Positions 33,037 through 41,965 of a stretch of DNA of 64,000 nucleotides are shown here, piece after piece (position 1 is the stretch's first letter; the number at the start of each line of letters is the position of its first letter). The position numbers and the translations under genes are program-made. Source of the stretch: JALHVH01 sp964544265 (GTDB lineage Bacteria > Acidobacteriota > Aminicenantia > Aminicenantales > Saccharicenantaceae); the NCBI GenBank assembly GCA_964544265.1, contig CAZJBD010000002.1, forward strand, positions 1 through 64,000, given 5' to 3'. The notes beneath the pieces were generated by a model. It was not told the origin of the DNA and did no database searches. It saw nothing but the letters and a program-made list of their open reading frames with translations.

Positions 33037-34716
33037 ATGAATAAAATTCGGATGTGGCTCCCGACGTTTTTGATTCTGCAATCCCTTTTCGCCCTTGGAC
33101 AGAGCGCCGATAAAAAAGAAGGGCCTCTATCGCCGAGTGCGAAGATGGACAAGCTGTTCGATTTTTGGAATCGGCTGGACCAGCCCGGTTTTGCCGTCGT
33201 TGTGGTCAAGGAGGGTCAGGTCGCTTATCAGAACGTATTCGGCCTGGCTTGCCAGGAGCACGGCGTCGCCATCACGCCCAAGACGGTCTTCAATATCGCC
33301 ACCGCGGCTCAGCCGTTCGTCGGCACGGCCATCGCCTTGTTGGAGAAACAGGGCAAACTTTCGCTGGACGATGATGTCCGCAAGTACATCCCGGAGATTC
33401 CCGAGTTCGAGACTCCGGTCAAGCTTCGCCACCTCGTCTATCAGACGAGCGGACTGAGGGACTGGCTTTCCGTGCTCCAGCTGAGCGGCCGGGACAAGGA
33501 GGAAGTCACGTTCGAAAAGGTTCTGAATATTGTCGAGGCCCAGAAGAGGCTTGCGTTCCCCCCGGGCGACCGCTTTCAAGACTCCAATACGAATTACGAC
33601 CTGCTGTCGGAAACGGTCAAGCGCGTGACCGGCCAGCCTTTCTCCGACTGGGCCTGGGAAAACATCTTCAAGCCCCTGAAAATGACCAGGACCCAGTTTC
33701 GCGACAACTTCCGCTCGATCTTTGACGACCAGGCCTTCACCTATAATTTCACCCGCCGGGAATACCTGAAGGGCGTGGACAACCTGTCGCTCTCCGGTTC
33801 GCATTCGCTTTTCGCTTCAGTCTCCGACCTGGCCAAGTGGCTGCTCAACCTGGAAACCGGCCAGGTGGGCGGCCAAGACATCCTCGCCAGGATGTTTGAG
33901 GCCGGCCGGCTGAACAACGGCCAAAGCTCGGATTTCGGCTATGGCATGAACATCGAGACAGGGCAGGGGCGGCGACGGATATCGAGAGTCGGGAATTGGG
34001 CCGGCTCCGGGGCGGCCCTGGTTTATTTTCCGGACTTGAGGTTCGGCTACGCCGTGCTCGCCAATTGGGACTATACTCCTGTGGAGGGATTCCTCCAGGA
34101 TATTGCCGATCTTTATCTCCCGGCCGCTTCGGAGCCGGTGAAAAAGAGTCCGCCTCCAACTTCGAAAAAGACGGTCAAGGTCAGCCTGGAAATCCTGGAC
34201 TCCTATGCCGGCGATTATCGAATGGGGCCGGGCCAGGTTTTCACGATCAGCCGCAAGGGCGGGGAGCTCATCCTCAGCGTTCCGGGGACGAGCGTCCCCT
34301 TGGTCAGCCTATCGAAAACAGAATTTCTTTTGGCCTTCGCCGATGCCCGGATTGCTTTTCAAAAGGACAAGGAAGAGAAAGTTCAACGTCTTGTCTGGAA
34401 ACAGGGCGGAGCCGAGCAGAACGCTCCCAAGATCGTCCTGGTGAAACCCGGCCCGCAGGAATTGCAGGAGTTTGCCGGGTCCTATTTCAATGCCGAGCTC
34501 GGCCTCCGCTATGCCGTTGAGCTGCGGGGCGACGCCCTGGTCATGAGGGCTCCGGGGCAAGATGATATCCGGCTGGCGCCCGAAGAAAAAGATCGTTTCA
34601 CGACCAGCTGGCGCATTTTCCCGACGGTCGTTTTTCAGCGGGACGGGCAAAACCTGGTGGCCGGATTCGTCATCGACAGCGATCCCGTCCGCGATTTAGT
34701 ATTTAAGAAGAATTAA
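33037..34716 (+). CDS. Class C beta-lactamase-fold protein lacking catalytic motifs
   Basis: 559 residues, signal peptide at 1-22. The serine beta-lactamase/esterase fold is evident (FAVVVVKEGQVAYQNVFGLA, then LLEKQGKLSLDDDVRKYIPE, and an N-x-Y-D-L-L segment). The catalytic residues do not match: S-x-x-K is T89-A-A-Q92 (FNIATAAQPF), the Y-x-N Tyr is Asp (D182-S-N), and no H-x-G is seen where VGNWAGSG occurs. It therefore looks like a pseudoenzyme or has a different chemistry. Residues ~375-559 form two DUF3471-like beta domains of the kind often attached to this family. Periplasmic; could be a binding or scaffold protein. Confidence 0.75.
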   Translation: MNKIRMWLPTFLILQSLFALGQSADKKEGPLSPSAKMDKLFDFWNRLDQPGFAVVVVKEGQVAYQNVFGLACQEHGVAITPKTVFNIATAAQPFVGTAIALLEKQGKLSLDDDVRKYIPEIPEFETPVKLRHLVYQTSGLRDWLSVLQLSGRDKEEVTFEKVLNIVEAQKRLAFPPGDRFQDSNTNYDLLSETVKRVTGQPFSDWAWENIFKPLKMTRTQFRDNFRSIFDDQAFTYNFTRREYLKGVDNLSLSGSHSLFASVSDLAKWLLNLETGQVGGQDILARMFEAGRLNNGQSSDFGYGMNIETGQGRRRISRVGNWAGSGAALVYFPDLRFGYAVLANWDYTPVEGFLQDIADLYLPAASEPVKKSPPPTSKKTVKVSLEILDSYAGDYRMGPGQVFTISRKGGELILSVPGTSVPLVSLSKTEFLLAFADARIAFQKDKEEKVQRLVWKQGGAEQNAPKIVLVKPGPQELQEFAGSYFNAELGLRYAVELRGDALVMRAPGQDDIRLAPEEKDRFTTSWRIFPTVVFQRDGQNLVAGFVIDSDPVRDLVFKKN

Positions 34717-34741
34717 AGTAAAGCGAAATAAAGCGGAGAGA

Positions 34742-35461
34742 TTAGCTTAAGGTCGTTTTGAGCTTCCCGTCAGGGGCAGGTTTGACGCCCGTCAAGAATT
34801 CCTTCAGGTAGCGCTTCAATATGAGCCGCCCGGTGGGCCAGGAATAGGCTGTGCTCTTGCCGCCCAGCCGGTCTCCCTCTATCGTCGGGATCTCGGACAC
34901 TTTGTGGCCGAGTTTCAAGGCCCGGATCGACATCTGGAATTCGATATCGAATCCGGTCGGCTCGGGGTTCATCTCAATCAGTTTGCTCCTGCGCACGGCC
35001 CGGAATCCATTGATCGTATCCGTGATGTGCCCTCCCCAGCGAAGGTGGACGAGAACGTTGAAAACCCAACTCACCCACTTACGCCATCTGATCACATGCT
35101 TGTCGTCCTCGTTTTTGCCGCCTTTCATGAAGCGGGAGGCGATGACCATGTCGCTCCCGGCTTTCAGCCCGCCGAGAAGGCGCAGGATATCACCAGGATC
35201 TTCGTTTCCGTCCGGTGCGAAGAAGACCAGATACTCGCATTCCGTGATCATGGCGCCGGCGTTAAAGATTGCTCCCTTTTTCACGGGCTGGATGACCTTA
35301 ATGCCGTTCTTCTCATAGAATTCTAGTGTGCCGTCGGTGGACCCGCCGTCTAGGGCCCAGACCTCGTCAAACGCCGATATGGGAATATGCGGGAATTGCT
35401 TGGGCAGGGCCTCTATCTCGTTAAGCGTCGAAATGAATAGGGCCGACCTGTAGTTCATCAA
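34742..35461 (-). CDS. Family 2 glycosyltransferase (dolichol-phosphate-mannose synthase-like)
   Basis: 239 residues. GT-A fold with the nucleotide-binding DGGSTDGTLE, a D-G-N-E-D segment at the metal site (FFAPDGNEDP) and the polyprenyl-phosphate glycosyltransferase motif DTINGFRAVRR, followed by GFDIEFQ and E-I-P. No C-terminal TM segments, as in the soluble, membrane-associated DPM1-type enzymes. It should transfer a sugar from a nucleotide donor to a polyprenyl phosphate for use in the periplasm. Two ATGs at 35461 and 35458 are both possible. Confidence 0.82.
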   Translation of the reverse strand: MMNYRSALFISTLNEIEALPKQFPHIPISAFDEVWALDGGSTDGTLEFYEKNGIKVIQPVKKGAIFNAGAMITECEYLVFFAPDGNEDPGDILRLLGGLKAGSDMVIASRFMKGGKNEDDKHVIRWRKWVSWVFNVLVHLRWGGHITDTINGFRAVRRSKLIEMNPEPTGFDIEFQMSIRALKLGHKVSEIPTIEGDRLGGKSTAYSWPTGRLILKRYLKEFLTGVKPAPDGKLKTTLS

Positions 35462-35506
35462 TCATCCACTCCTGTCAAACAAGGGTTGAAAGTTTGAGAG
35501 TTCAAT

Positions 35507-35535
35507 ATCTTATCAGGATCCCTTTATGTTGGCAA
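35507..35535 (-). promoter_or_regulatory. Predicted promoter for the DPM-like glycosyltransferase
   Basis: On the reverse strand TTGCCA (35535-35530), 17-base spacer, TAAGAT (35512-35507); the transcript would start near 35500, some 40 bases before the ATG. Confidence 0.4.
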
Positions 35536-35632
35536 AGAACTTTCTTGCCTTCTTCTCTCGCGCGAGCAGCCGGCGCCGAAAGACCGACAGAGATAGATAA
35601 GACCGCCAGGGTCAACGTCAATGGAACTCGTA

Positions 35633-36094
35633 TCAACGGTTGCGCAGATTCACGTAAGCGTCGGAGTGGAAGCGGAGGCGCTTATTGCCCTGGGGACCCG
35701 AAGTGTAGAAGTGCCCCTTGACGCGCGCCTTGACCCGGTCCTGGCGCAGCACGTCCTGGACGGCTCCGGGCATCTTCAGGAAGTTAACGTCGAAGCGGCT
35801 CTGGACTTTTCCCTCTCCGAATCCGGCCAGTTGCAGCCCCGAAGGCTCGAATCCTCGCCCCATCCGGTTGCCGTTTATAAACAGCTCGTAATCGAACCGG
35901 TCGATGTTGAGCGGCTCCGGATTAGGGTTCCGGACGCGGAATAGGACGTCGAGGGCGACTCCCGTGATGCCCATGTCCCCGACCTTAAGACCGTCCACGG
36001 CCAGGATGGGGGCCTTCAGGCCGCAGGCCGAGGTCATAAGGATCATCAAGGCGACTCCCGCCGCCGCCCACGATCCTGCTCGAAGATTCCTCAT
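35633..36094 (-). CDS. LEA-type (WHy domain) lipoprotein
   Basis: 153 residues, ATG seven bases after AAGGAG. A lipoprotein signal ends in T-S-A-C (Cys24). The rest matches the LEA14/WHy beta-sandwich: V-A-L-D-V-L-F-R-V-R-N-P-N-P-E-P-L, the classic N-P-N-P turn, then D-Y-E-L-F-I-N-G. In bacteria these small lipoproteins are linked to stress and envelope functions, without a defined biochemical role. It stands upstream of the glycosyltransferase on the same strand but 171 bases apart, with a separate promoter candidate between them. Confidence 0.8.
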   Translation of the reverse strand: MRNLRAGSWAAAGVALMILMTSACGLKAPILAVDGLKVGDMGITGVALDVLFRVRNPNPEPLNIDRFDYELFINGNRMGRGFEPSGLQLAGFGEGKVQSRFDVNFLKMPGAVQDVLRQDRVKARVKGHFYTSGPQGNKRLRFHSDAYVNLRNR

Positions 36095-36139
36095 GATTTC
36101 ACTCCTTAAACGTAGGATCCTCCTTTTTTCGCAGCAAAA

Positions 36140-36166
36140 GGAATTACCGCTCTAAGCGATAATTCC
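36140..36166. repeat. Near-perfect palindrome upstream of the LEA lipoprotein gene
   Basis: Arms GGAATTA and TAATTCC with an inner CGCT...AGCG and a three-base centre, 27 bases in all. It lies 46 bases before the leftward lipoprotein start and about 200 bases before the rightward promoter. It could be an operator for a dimeric regulator or a hairpin in the leader; there is no T-run directly after it. Confidence 0.6.
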
Positions 36167-36438
36167 CCTTTGCCCGCGGAGTTAATATACGTCCCGCCGT
36201 GCGGCGATGTCAATCTCCGAAATAAGCGGCGGAAGAGGGGCAAGCCTCATAGATGGTCGGGTTACCTGTTTAGACAACCCGGGGGGGGCGGCCTGCCCGT
36301 CGCGAACCCAAGCTTCGGATGATCGATGAATGCGGCGATTGGCGTAGGTCATCGATGCTTCTCTTTGCGAATCTCTGTTCAATTGTCTATAATTGCAGGC
36401 AGCGGGAAAAGGATTTAAAAAGACATGAGGAGGTCAGC
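36167..36438. other. Divergent intergenic region without recognisable gene
   Basis: Together with the palindrome this makes up the gap between the LEA lipoprotein and the transglutaminase-like gene. It contains a run of nine Gs near 36280, the promoter at 36365-36393 and the GAGGAGGT site for the next gene. No tRNA, small RNA or ORF with good signals is seen. Confidence 0.5.
36365..36393 (+). promoter_or_regulatory. Predicted sigma-70 promoter for the transglutaminase-like gene
   Basis: TTGCGA (36365-36370), 17-base spacer, perfect TATAAT (36388-36393). Transcription would begin near 36400, with GAGGAGGT and the GTG at 36439 following. Confidence 0.6.
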
Positions 36439-38073
36439 GTGAAAAAGATCGCCCTTTGCATCTGCCTCATAATGCTTCTTGCCGCCCTCTCTTGGGGAAA
36501 AGTCGGCGACGTCCTTAAAGTCATCAAAACGCCGGGTCCTTGTCCGACCGGGCTGACCTTTGACGGAAAACATCTCTGGCTCGCCGACGGTTTCACCGCT
36601 AAAATCTACAAGATCGATCCAGAAACCGGAAACGTCGTCTCGAGCTTCGAATCCCCCGGCCGTCACCCCGAGGGCTTGACCTGGGACGGACGATATCTCT
36701 GGCACGTTGACTCGGGGGAGAGGCTCCTGTACAAGCTGGACCCGGATACGGGAAGGGCTCTCTCTATCCTCGAATCCAACAGTTCGAGCCCGCGCGACTT
36801 GGCCTGGGACGGGGAGTATATCTGGATGACCGACTTTAGGAGCGACGCTCTCCTCAAGGTCTCGACCGTGGACGGGATGATGGTCCAGACTTTTTCGGCG
36901 CCCGCGGGCGAACCCGCCGGGCTGGCCTTTGATGGAAAGTATCTCTGGGTCACGGACAGGGCTGAAGATCGGGTCTATCTGGTGAATCCTTCAGACGGAC
37001 TCTGCCTTTCTTCCCTGCGTTCATACGGTCCCTTTCCATACGGGCTCGCCTGGGGAGGAGATGTCCTTTGGAATGTGGATTATGAGAATGACGAGATCTA
37101 CAAAATCAAGGTATTCGATACGGATATCATGACGAAGTGGGATGAGAAGGAGCTCTCATTGCGGTACGTAAAGGAATTCCGTAATTACGGCCCGGGGACA
37201 GTCAAGACTCTGGATATTTACCTCCCCATCCCTGAAAACCGGAACAACCAAACCCTTCTTACTGCCGTTCAGTTTGATACGAAACCTAACGAGGTCATCG
37301 AAGATAGCTGGGGACAAAAACTTGCCCATTTTACCTTTAAAGACCTGAAGGGTTATTCGATCGTCAGGCCGGAATGGAAAGTGGATGCCAGGATCTCTTC
37401 GGTCGAGTACTTCATCTATCCGGATAGAGTCGGCCCCCTTGAAGATATCCCCCCGGACATCCGAAAAAAATTCACCCAGGACGGCGATAAATACCGGATG
37501 AGCGATCCCTTCATCCGCGATCTTGCCCAGAAGATCGCCGGCGCAGAGAAAAACCCCTACTGGATTGTCCGCCGGATCTATGAGTATCTTGCGGACCACC
37601 TAAGCTACAACCTCAAGCCCGTGGGCGGATGGAATCCCGCTCCGACAGTCCTCAAAAGGGGAACGGCCTCCTGCTCGGAATATTCCTATTCGATGATCGC
37701 CCTCTGCCGCTCTCTTGGGGTTCCCATCCGTTATGTTGGCGCCGTCAGCCTGCGGGGTGACGATGCCAGTTTTGACGACGTCTTTCACCGCTGGACCGAA
37801 GTCTACCTTCCTCCCTACGGTTGGATTCCCTTCGACGTCAACAAAGGGGACAGGGGAGAGGGAGCTCCGCCCGGGGATAAAGTTATGGGCATCGGCAATA
37901 TCGCTGCCCGCTACGTCATCACGACAGAAAATGGGGGCGGCGACAAATACCTCTGGTTCGGTTACAACTACGGGTTCAACTGGACCTCCGAGGGCCCATG
38001 CCGCATTCACGAGGAAAATTATGGACTTTGGTCGCCGATCGGGGGGAAGAAATATCACAGGCCGATAAGATAA
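36439..38073 (+). CDS. Secreted propeller plus transglutaminase-like (papain-fold) protein
   Basis: 544 residues. The GTG at 36439 is five bases after GAGGAGGT and starts a signal peptide (KKIALCICLIMLLAALSW). Residues ~25-235 hold five copies of a blade repeat of the form G-L-x-(F/W)-D-G-x-x-L-W-x-x-D, an NHL/SMP-30-like propeller. The C-terminal transglutaminase core has the complete triad: C412 (GTASCSEYS), H450 (FHRWTEVYLPPYGW) and D466 (PFDVN). Such exported proteins are usually peptidases or cross-linking enzymes acting in the periplasm or outside the cell. The propeller probably binds the substrate or another protein. Specificity unknown. Confidence 0.82.
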   Translation: MKKIALCICLIMLLAALSWGKVGDVLKVIKTPGPCPTGLTFDGKHLWLADGFTAKIYKIDPETGNVVSSFESPGRHPEGLTWDGRYLWHVDSGERLLYKLDPDTGRALSILESNSSSPRDLAWDGEYIWMTDFRSDALLKVSTVDGMMVQTFSAPAGEPAGLAFDGKYLWVTDRAEDRVYLVNPSDGLCLSSLRSYGPFPYGLAWGGDVLWNVDYENDEIYKIKVFDTDIMTKWDEKELSLRYVKEFRNYGPGTVKTLDIYLPIPENRNNQTLLTAVQFDTKPNEVIEDSWGQKLAHFTFKDLKGYSIVRPEWKVDARISSVEYFIYPDRVGPLEDIPPDIRKKFTQDGDKYRMSDPFIRDLAQKIAGAEKNPYWIVRRIYEYLADHLSYNLKPVGGWNPAPTVLKRGTASCSEYSYSMIALCRSLGVPIRYVGAVSLRGDDASFDDVFHRWTEVYLPPYGWIPFDVNKGDRGEGAPPGDKVMGIGNIAARYVITTENGGGDKYLWFGYNYGFNWTSEGPCRIHEENYGLWSPIGGKKYHRPIR

Positions 38074-38236
38074 GAGCAACCGGCTAAAAGGCGGTGCGCC
38101 AACAAATATTCAGACAGAGAACGAATTCGGATTTCCGTCCGTTGATTTAAGGGCTGTTTGAGAGGAGCGCAAGGAGACAAAAACGAGCTGAAACGATAGG
38201 GTTATGAAAAGCGTCATGGATCGAGGAGGTATTCTC

Positions 38237-38992
38237 ATGAAAACCACAATGATAAAAGTGTCCTTGTTGGGGACCTTGCTTCTGCTCCCCTTATTGAGCT
38301 GGGCGCAGACGCAAGATCTGAAGACCGTCAAATTGAACGAGCCGAATAAGAAGCGAGGACTTCCTGTTATGGAGGCTTTGTCCGTTAGGGCTTCCGTGAG
38401 GGAATGGTCCGACAAAGAGGTCAGCCTCGAGGATCTGTCCGATCTGTTGTGGGCTGCCAACGGAATCAACCGGCCTGAAACGAAGAAGCGGACGGCCGCA
38501 TCGGCCATGAATGCCCAGGATGTCGATATCTACGTATTCATGAAGGACGGTGTTTATCTTTACGACGCTCTCGGCCACGCGCTCGTTCCCGTGCTCGCCG
38601 GAGATCTTCGTTCTCAAATCATGATGGCGCCGCGCGGCGGCCCTGGCGGACCGGGTGGTGCGCCGGGAGCAAAGCCTGAGGGCGCCCTGATGCCCAAGCC
38701 GGAAGGTCCTCAGGGACCCAAGCCGTCCGGCGGACCGCAGTCTCCGGCGCCGGTCCAACTGATTTTGGTGTCAGACGCCTCTCGTTTTGGCGCCGGAACC
38801 CCGGAATTAAAATTAGAATGGGGCGCCATAGACACCGGCATCGTGTCGCAAAATATCGCCCTGTTTTGCGCCGCGACGGGGATGGCTACCAGGCCCCGCG
38901 CCTCCATCAACAAAGAAAAGGTCAAGAGCCTCCTGAATCTGAAAGATGCTCAGCACCCTTTTTTGAACCATCCCATCGGGTACCCAAAATAA
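38237..38992 (+). CDS. Secreted nitroreductase-family protein with Gly/Pro-rich insertion
   Basis: 251 residues from the ATG at 38237 (AGGAGGT upstream); signal peptide ends near LLSWAQ. The FMN-binding nitroreductase/SagB-like fold is indicated by R-A-S-V-R-E-W and LSDLLWAANGINR near the start, a central D-V-D-I-Y-V-F-M-K-D-G-V-Y, and a C-terminal G-A-I-D-T-G-I-V-S-Q-N-I-A-L-F-C-A-A-T-G segment. About 40 residues of Gly/Pro-rich collagen-like sequence (GGPGGPGGAPGAKPEG and so on) are inserted in the middle. Export of a flavoprotein of this class is known from Bacteroidota and related bacteria. Redox partner and substrate unknown. Confidence 0.75.
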   Translation: MKTTMIKVSLLGTLLLLPLLSWAQTQDLKTVKLNEPNKKRGLPVMEALSVRASVREWSDKEVSLEDLSDLLWAANGINRPETKKRTAASAMNAQDVDIYVFMKDGVYLYDALGHALVPVLAGDLRSQIMMAPRGGPGGPGGAPGAKPEGALMPKPEGPQGPKPSGGPQSPAPVQLILVSDASRFGAGTPELKLEWGAIDTGIVSQNIALFCAATGMATRPRASINKEKVKSLLNLKDAQHPFLNHPIGYPK

Positions 38993-39085
38993 TTTCATCC
39001 TGAAGCCGTCCCCAATCCCCCAGACATGAGGGGCTAATCCCAGCAGAGGAAGGTCGGAGTCAAACCCAGGTAAAGACTCGCCGCA

Positions 39086-40122
39086 TTAATCGACAGGCAC
39101 GGGCGTATTAAGGCGGGCGGACCGATAAACTGCGTCGATGATCCTGGCAGCTTGAAGGCCGTCGCGTCCCGATCCCAGCGGCTCGCGGCCCTCCAGGATC
39201 GCGCCGGTGAATTCCCTCCATTCCTCGTTCCAGGAAATATCCGGGCCGGGGAATTCGTCGACCTCCTCGTCCGGCGCTCCCCCTGGGTACCCTCCCGGTG
39301 TTTCCGGGTCGGCCCGTCGCGTCCCATAGACAAGCTTCTCTATTCCGTAACTTCCGCCCAGGCCTTCAATGAGAAGATAGCCCTTTTCGCCGAAAATCTC
39401 GAATTGGAATCTATTTTTCCACTGCGTCCAACTGACTTCGAGGCAGGCCGTCCGGCCGCCATCCGCCCGGAGGATCATCGATACATGGTCTTCAACCTGC
39501 ATGGGCCAATGGGCCGTACGGACTTGCCCATAAACCTCCCGGATCTCCCCCAAGAACCAGCGTGACAGGTCAATGACATGGACGCCTTGATCAAGCAGCA
39601 CGCCGCCTCCCGCGATCTCGGGATCGGCGCGCCACTCGTTCTCATATCCGGGCCGTCCACACCGTGCCCATAAACGCCCCGGATATAATAGAGAGGCCCG
39701 ATGCCTCCGGCTTCAACCAGAGCGCGCGCTTTGCGGAGCGCCGGATGATGGCGATGATTGAAGCCGGTCTTTAGGGTTCTACTCCGGCGGACGGCTACCC
39801 GGTTCAAGCGCTCGGCCTCGCGGGCGTTTCTTCCCAAAGGCTTCTCACAGAGGACATGGCATCCACGCTCCAGGGCTGCAACGGCAATCTCGGCGTTGAA
39901 CTTGTTGGGGGCGGCGGCGATGACCGCCTCCAGCCCGGGGATTTCCAGGATCCTCCGCCAATCGTCCAGGGCTCTGGCTCCGGCCGCGGTCGCCAGGGCC
40001 GCCGCTCGATCGAGGTTGGTATCGCAAACCGCGGCAAGCCAGTTGCTTTGGCCGCACGATATCAGGGACTCCGCCCGTTTGCGTCCGATGAGTCCGGCCC
40101 CGACGATCGCTGTCTTGATCAT
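39086..40122 (-). pseudogene. Gfo/Idh/MocA-family sugar oxidoreductase, split by a one-base frameshift
   Basis: The N-terminal NAD-binding part (MIKTAIVGAGLIGRKRAE, then E-K-P-L-G-R-N) reads from 40122 to about 39655, and the C-terminal part (GVLLDQGVHVIDLSRWFLG onward) continues in another frame to 39086. Adding one G (a C on the plus strand) in the run at about 39650-39654 gives H-G-V-D-G-P-G-Y-E-N-E-W-R-A-D-P-E, exactly the family pattern, and a full 346-residue protein. So the gene carries one missing base, either a real mutation or a homopolymer-type error. It would oxidise or reduce a nucleotide-activated sugar. Start overlaps the SDR stop in ATGA, the last gene of the operon. Confidence 0.85.
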
Positions 40123-40967
40123 GGCTGCTTTTTCGAGAAATCCCGGCCGTCGATGCGGCGAAGCAGGTAAAGGCCCTCTTCCGGCTTGGTCGTCCCGTTC
40201 GCCCACTCCCTCCAAGGGTCCCATACCGCGCTGATCGTTTTGCCGCTGATTCCTTCGGCGGCCGGAGAAGCCAGGAAGGATATGAGTTCGGCCGCGGCGC
40301 GGGCGGAATCGAACCCCTTCCGCTCCTTGATCCGCACCTTATCGTATTCACTCCCAACTTGGTCGCGGGGAGCGGCCAGGATCTCCTCGATCATTCGGGT
40401 CCGGATGGTCCCTGGGGATATGGCGTAGACTTGGATGTGATGGGGTCGGAGTTCATCGGCCAGGATCTCGGTGAAACGGACGATCCCCGCCTTGGCCGTG
40501 GAGTAGGCGGAGAAGTTCGGCCGCGAAGAGTATGCCCCGCCCCCGGAAAAATTGATGATCTTGCCCTTGCCCCGGGCGATCATGCCGGGCAGCGCTGCGC
40601 GGCAGCAGAGGGCCGTCCCTATCAGATTGATTTCGATATTTCTTTTCCAACTCCGGATGTCGGTCTCGGCAAAGGCTCCGATCGGCGGCTGGATGCCGGC
40701 GGCATTGACGAGAACGTCGATTGACCCCGAGATTCGCTCGGCCGTCCGTACGATCTTCCGAACGTCTGCTTCGCGCGCAACGTCGCCCACGATTCCGCGG
40801 ACAGGGCTCGCCCTCCCCATCTCGGCGGCGGCCGCCCGAACCTCGGCCGCCGTCCGGGCGGCGATAACAACTGAGGCCCCCTCCTCGAGAAATTTTTCAG
40901 CGACGGCGCGGCCGATCCCTCGGCTGCCGCCGGTGACCAGAACGACACGGCTCCCGAACGCTCTCAT
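40119..40967 (-). CDS. Short-chain dehydrogenase/reductase
   Basis: 282 residues. Classical SDR features: TGGSRGIG for the cofactor (residues ~12-19), N-A-A-G (VLVNAAGIQ), catalytic Ser in I-I-N-F-S-G-G-G and Y-S-T-A-K. Overlaps the GHMP kinase gene upstream and the oxidoreductase gene downstream by four bases each (ATGA), so translation is coupled through the run. Probably a ketoreductase in the biosynthesis of the sugar made by this operon; cofactor preference not clear, although the Arg in R-T-A following the second strand favours NADP(H). Confidence 0.85.
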   Translation of the reverse strand: MRAFGSRVVLVTGGSRGIGRAVAEKFLEEGASVVIAARTAAEVRAAAAEMGRASPVRGIVGDVAREADVRKIVRTAERISGSIDVLVNAAGIQPPIGAFAETDIRSWKRNIEINLIGTALCCRAALPGMIARGKGKIINFSGGGAYSSRPNFSAYSTAKAGIVRFTEILADELRPHHIQVYAISPGTIRTRMIEEILAAPRDQVGSEYDKVRIKERKGFDSARAAAELISFLASPAAEGISGKTISAVWDPWREWANGTTKPEEGLYLLRRIDGRDFSKKQP

Positions 40968-41965
40968 CGCCGACCTGCTCCGAAATCGGCGATAACCTTG
41001 GTCCCTTCGAGCTCAAACCGGTAGCGCATTTCGCGCAAGCCCATCCCGGCCATTGCCGCCCTTAGCTTTTTGTGGTCCCGCTCGCAGTAGAACAAGAAAA
41101 AACCCCCGCCTCCTGCGCCCGAGATCTTTCCGCCGAGCGCTCCGCTTCCCTTAGCCGTGTCGTAAACCTGGTCGAGCCAGGCGCTGCTGATCCCGGCGGC
41201 CAGTTCCTTCTTGAAGGTCCAGTGTTCATCGAATAGCAGGCCGATCCGCGCGAGGTCGCCGCGCTCCAAGGCTTCCAGGACGCGGAAGCCGATTTCTTTG
41301 ATCTTGTCCAAGTTTTCAACCACGCGGTTCTCTTGCTCCCGGGCGGCCCGGCTCTGGGTCTGAAGGATCTCATCGGCGTTCCGGGATGTCCGGGTATAGA
41401 ACGCCAGGAGGTTCCGGTTGAGTTCCTCCAGTGTCGCAACGTCAACCCGGGCATTTCGCACGGCGACCCTCCCGTCCGGAGCGATGTCCAGCACCCGGAT
41501 TCCGCCGAAGGCGGCCATGTATTGGTCCTGCTTGCCGATGGGCTTTCGGAGCCGGACGATCTCCAGCTCGCAGGCCCGCTCGGCGAGCGTCTGGAGCGGC
41601 ATGTATTCGCGTTTCAAGTGGGACAGAGCGTGGAGCAGACCGACGGCGTAGCAACTCGACGAGCCGAGACCCGTCCCGGCCGGGACATCGGCCATGGACA
41701 CGATTTCCAAGGCGTTTTCAATGCCCATCATGGCCATGGCCTCCCGGGCGATGTCGTGCCGCACCTCGTCGCGGCGTTCGACCGTCTCCGAGAGGGAATA
41801 TTTTATCCGGATCAGGTCGTCCACGATGGGCCGGTTGACGTTGATGTATAAATATTTGTCGATGCTCGCGGCAAGGATGAAGCCCCCCCGCTTCTCGTAG
41901 TAGGCCGGGAGGTCTGTGCCCCCGCCGCCCAGGGTGAAGCGGAACGGAGTCCGGGTTATAATCAT
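40964..41965 (-). CDS. GHMP-family sugar kinase (HddA-like, D-glycero-D-manno-heptose-7-phosphate kinase type)
   Basis: 333 residues from the ATG at 41965, six bases after AGGGAGG; an earlier ATG at 41971 abuts that site. The start TRTPFRFTLGGGGTDLPAYY is the hallmark of the HddA group, followed by D-K-Y-L-Y-I-N-V, the ATP loop PAGTGLGSSSCYAVG and the C-terminal KISGAGGGGFFLFY. The known enzymes phosphorylate heptose-7-phosphate at C1 on the way to GDP-heptose. The HddC-like nucleotidyltransferase overlaps it and a GmhA-like isomerase lies on the other side of the exporter genes, supporting this role; fucose- or other sugar kinase activity is the alternative. Confidence 0.82.
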   Translation of the reverse strand: MIITRTPFRFTLGGGGTDLPAYYEKRGGFILAASIDKYLYINVNRPIVDDLIRIKYSLSETVERRDEVRHDIAREAMAMMGIENALEIVSMADVPAGTGLGSSSCYAVGLLHALSHLKREYMPLQTLAERACELEIVRLRKPIGKQDQYMAAFGGIRVLDIAPDGRVAVRNARVDVATLEELNRNLLAFYTRTSRNADEILQTQSRAAREQENRVVENLDKIKEIGFRVLEALERGDLARIGLLFDEHWTFKKELAAGISSAWLDQVYDTAKGSGALGGKISGAGGGGFFLFYCERDHKKLRAAMAGMGLREMRYRFELEGTKVIADFGAGRR

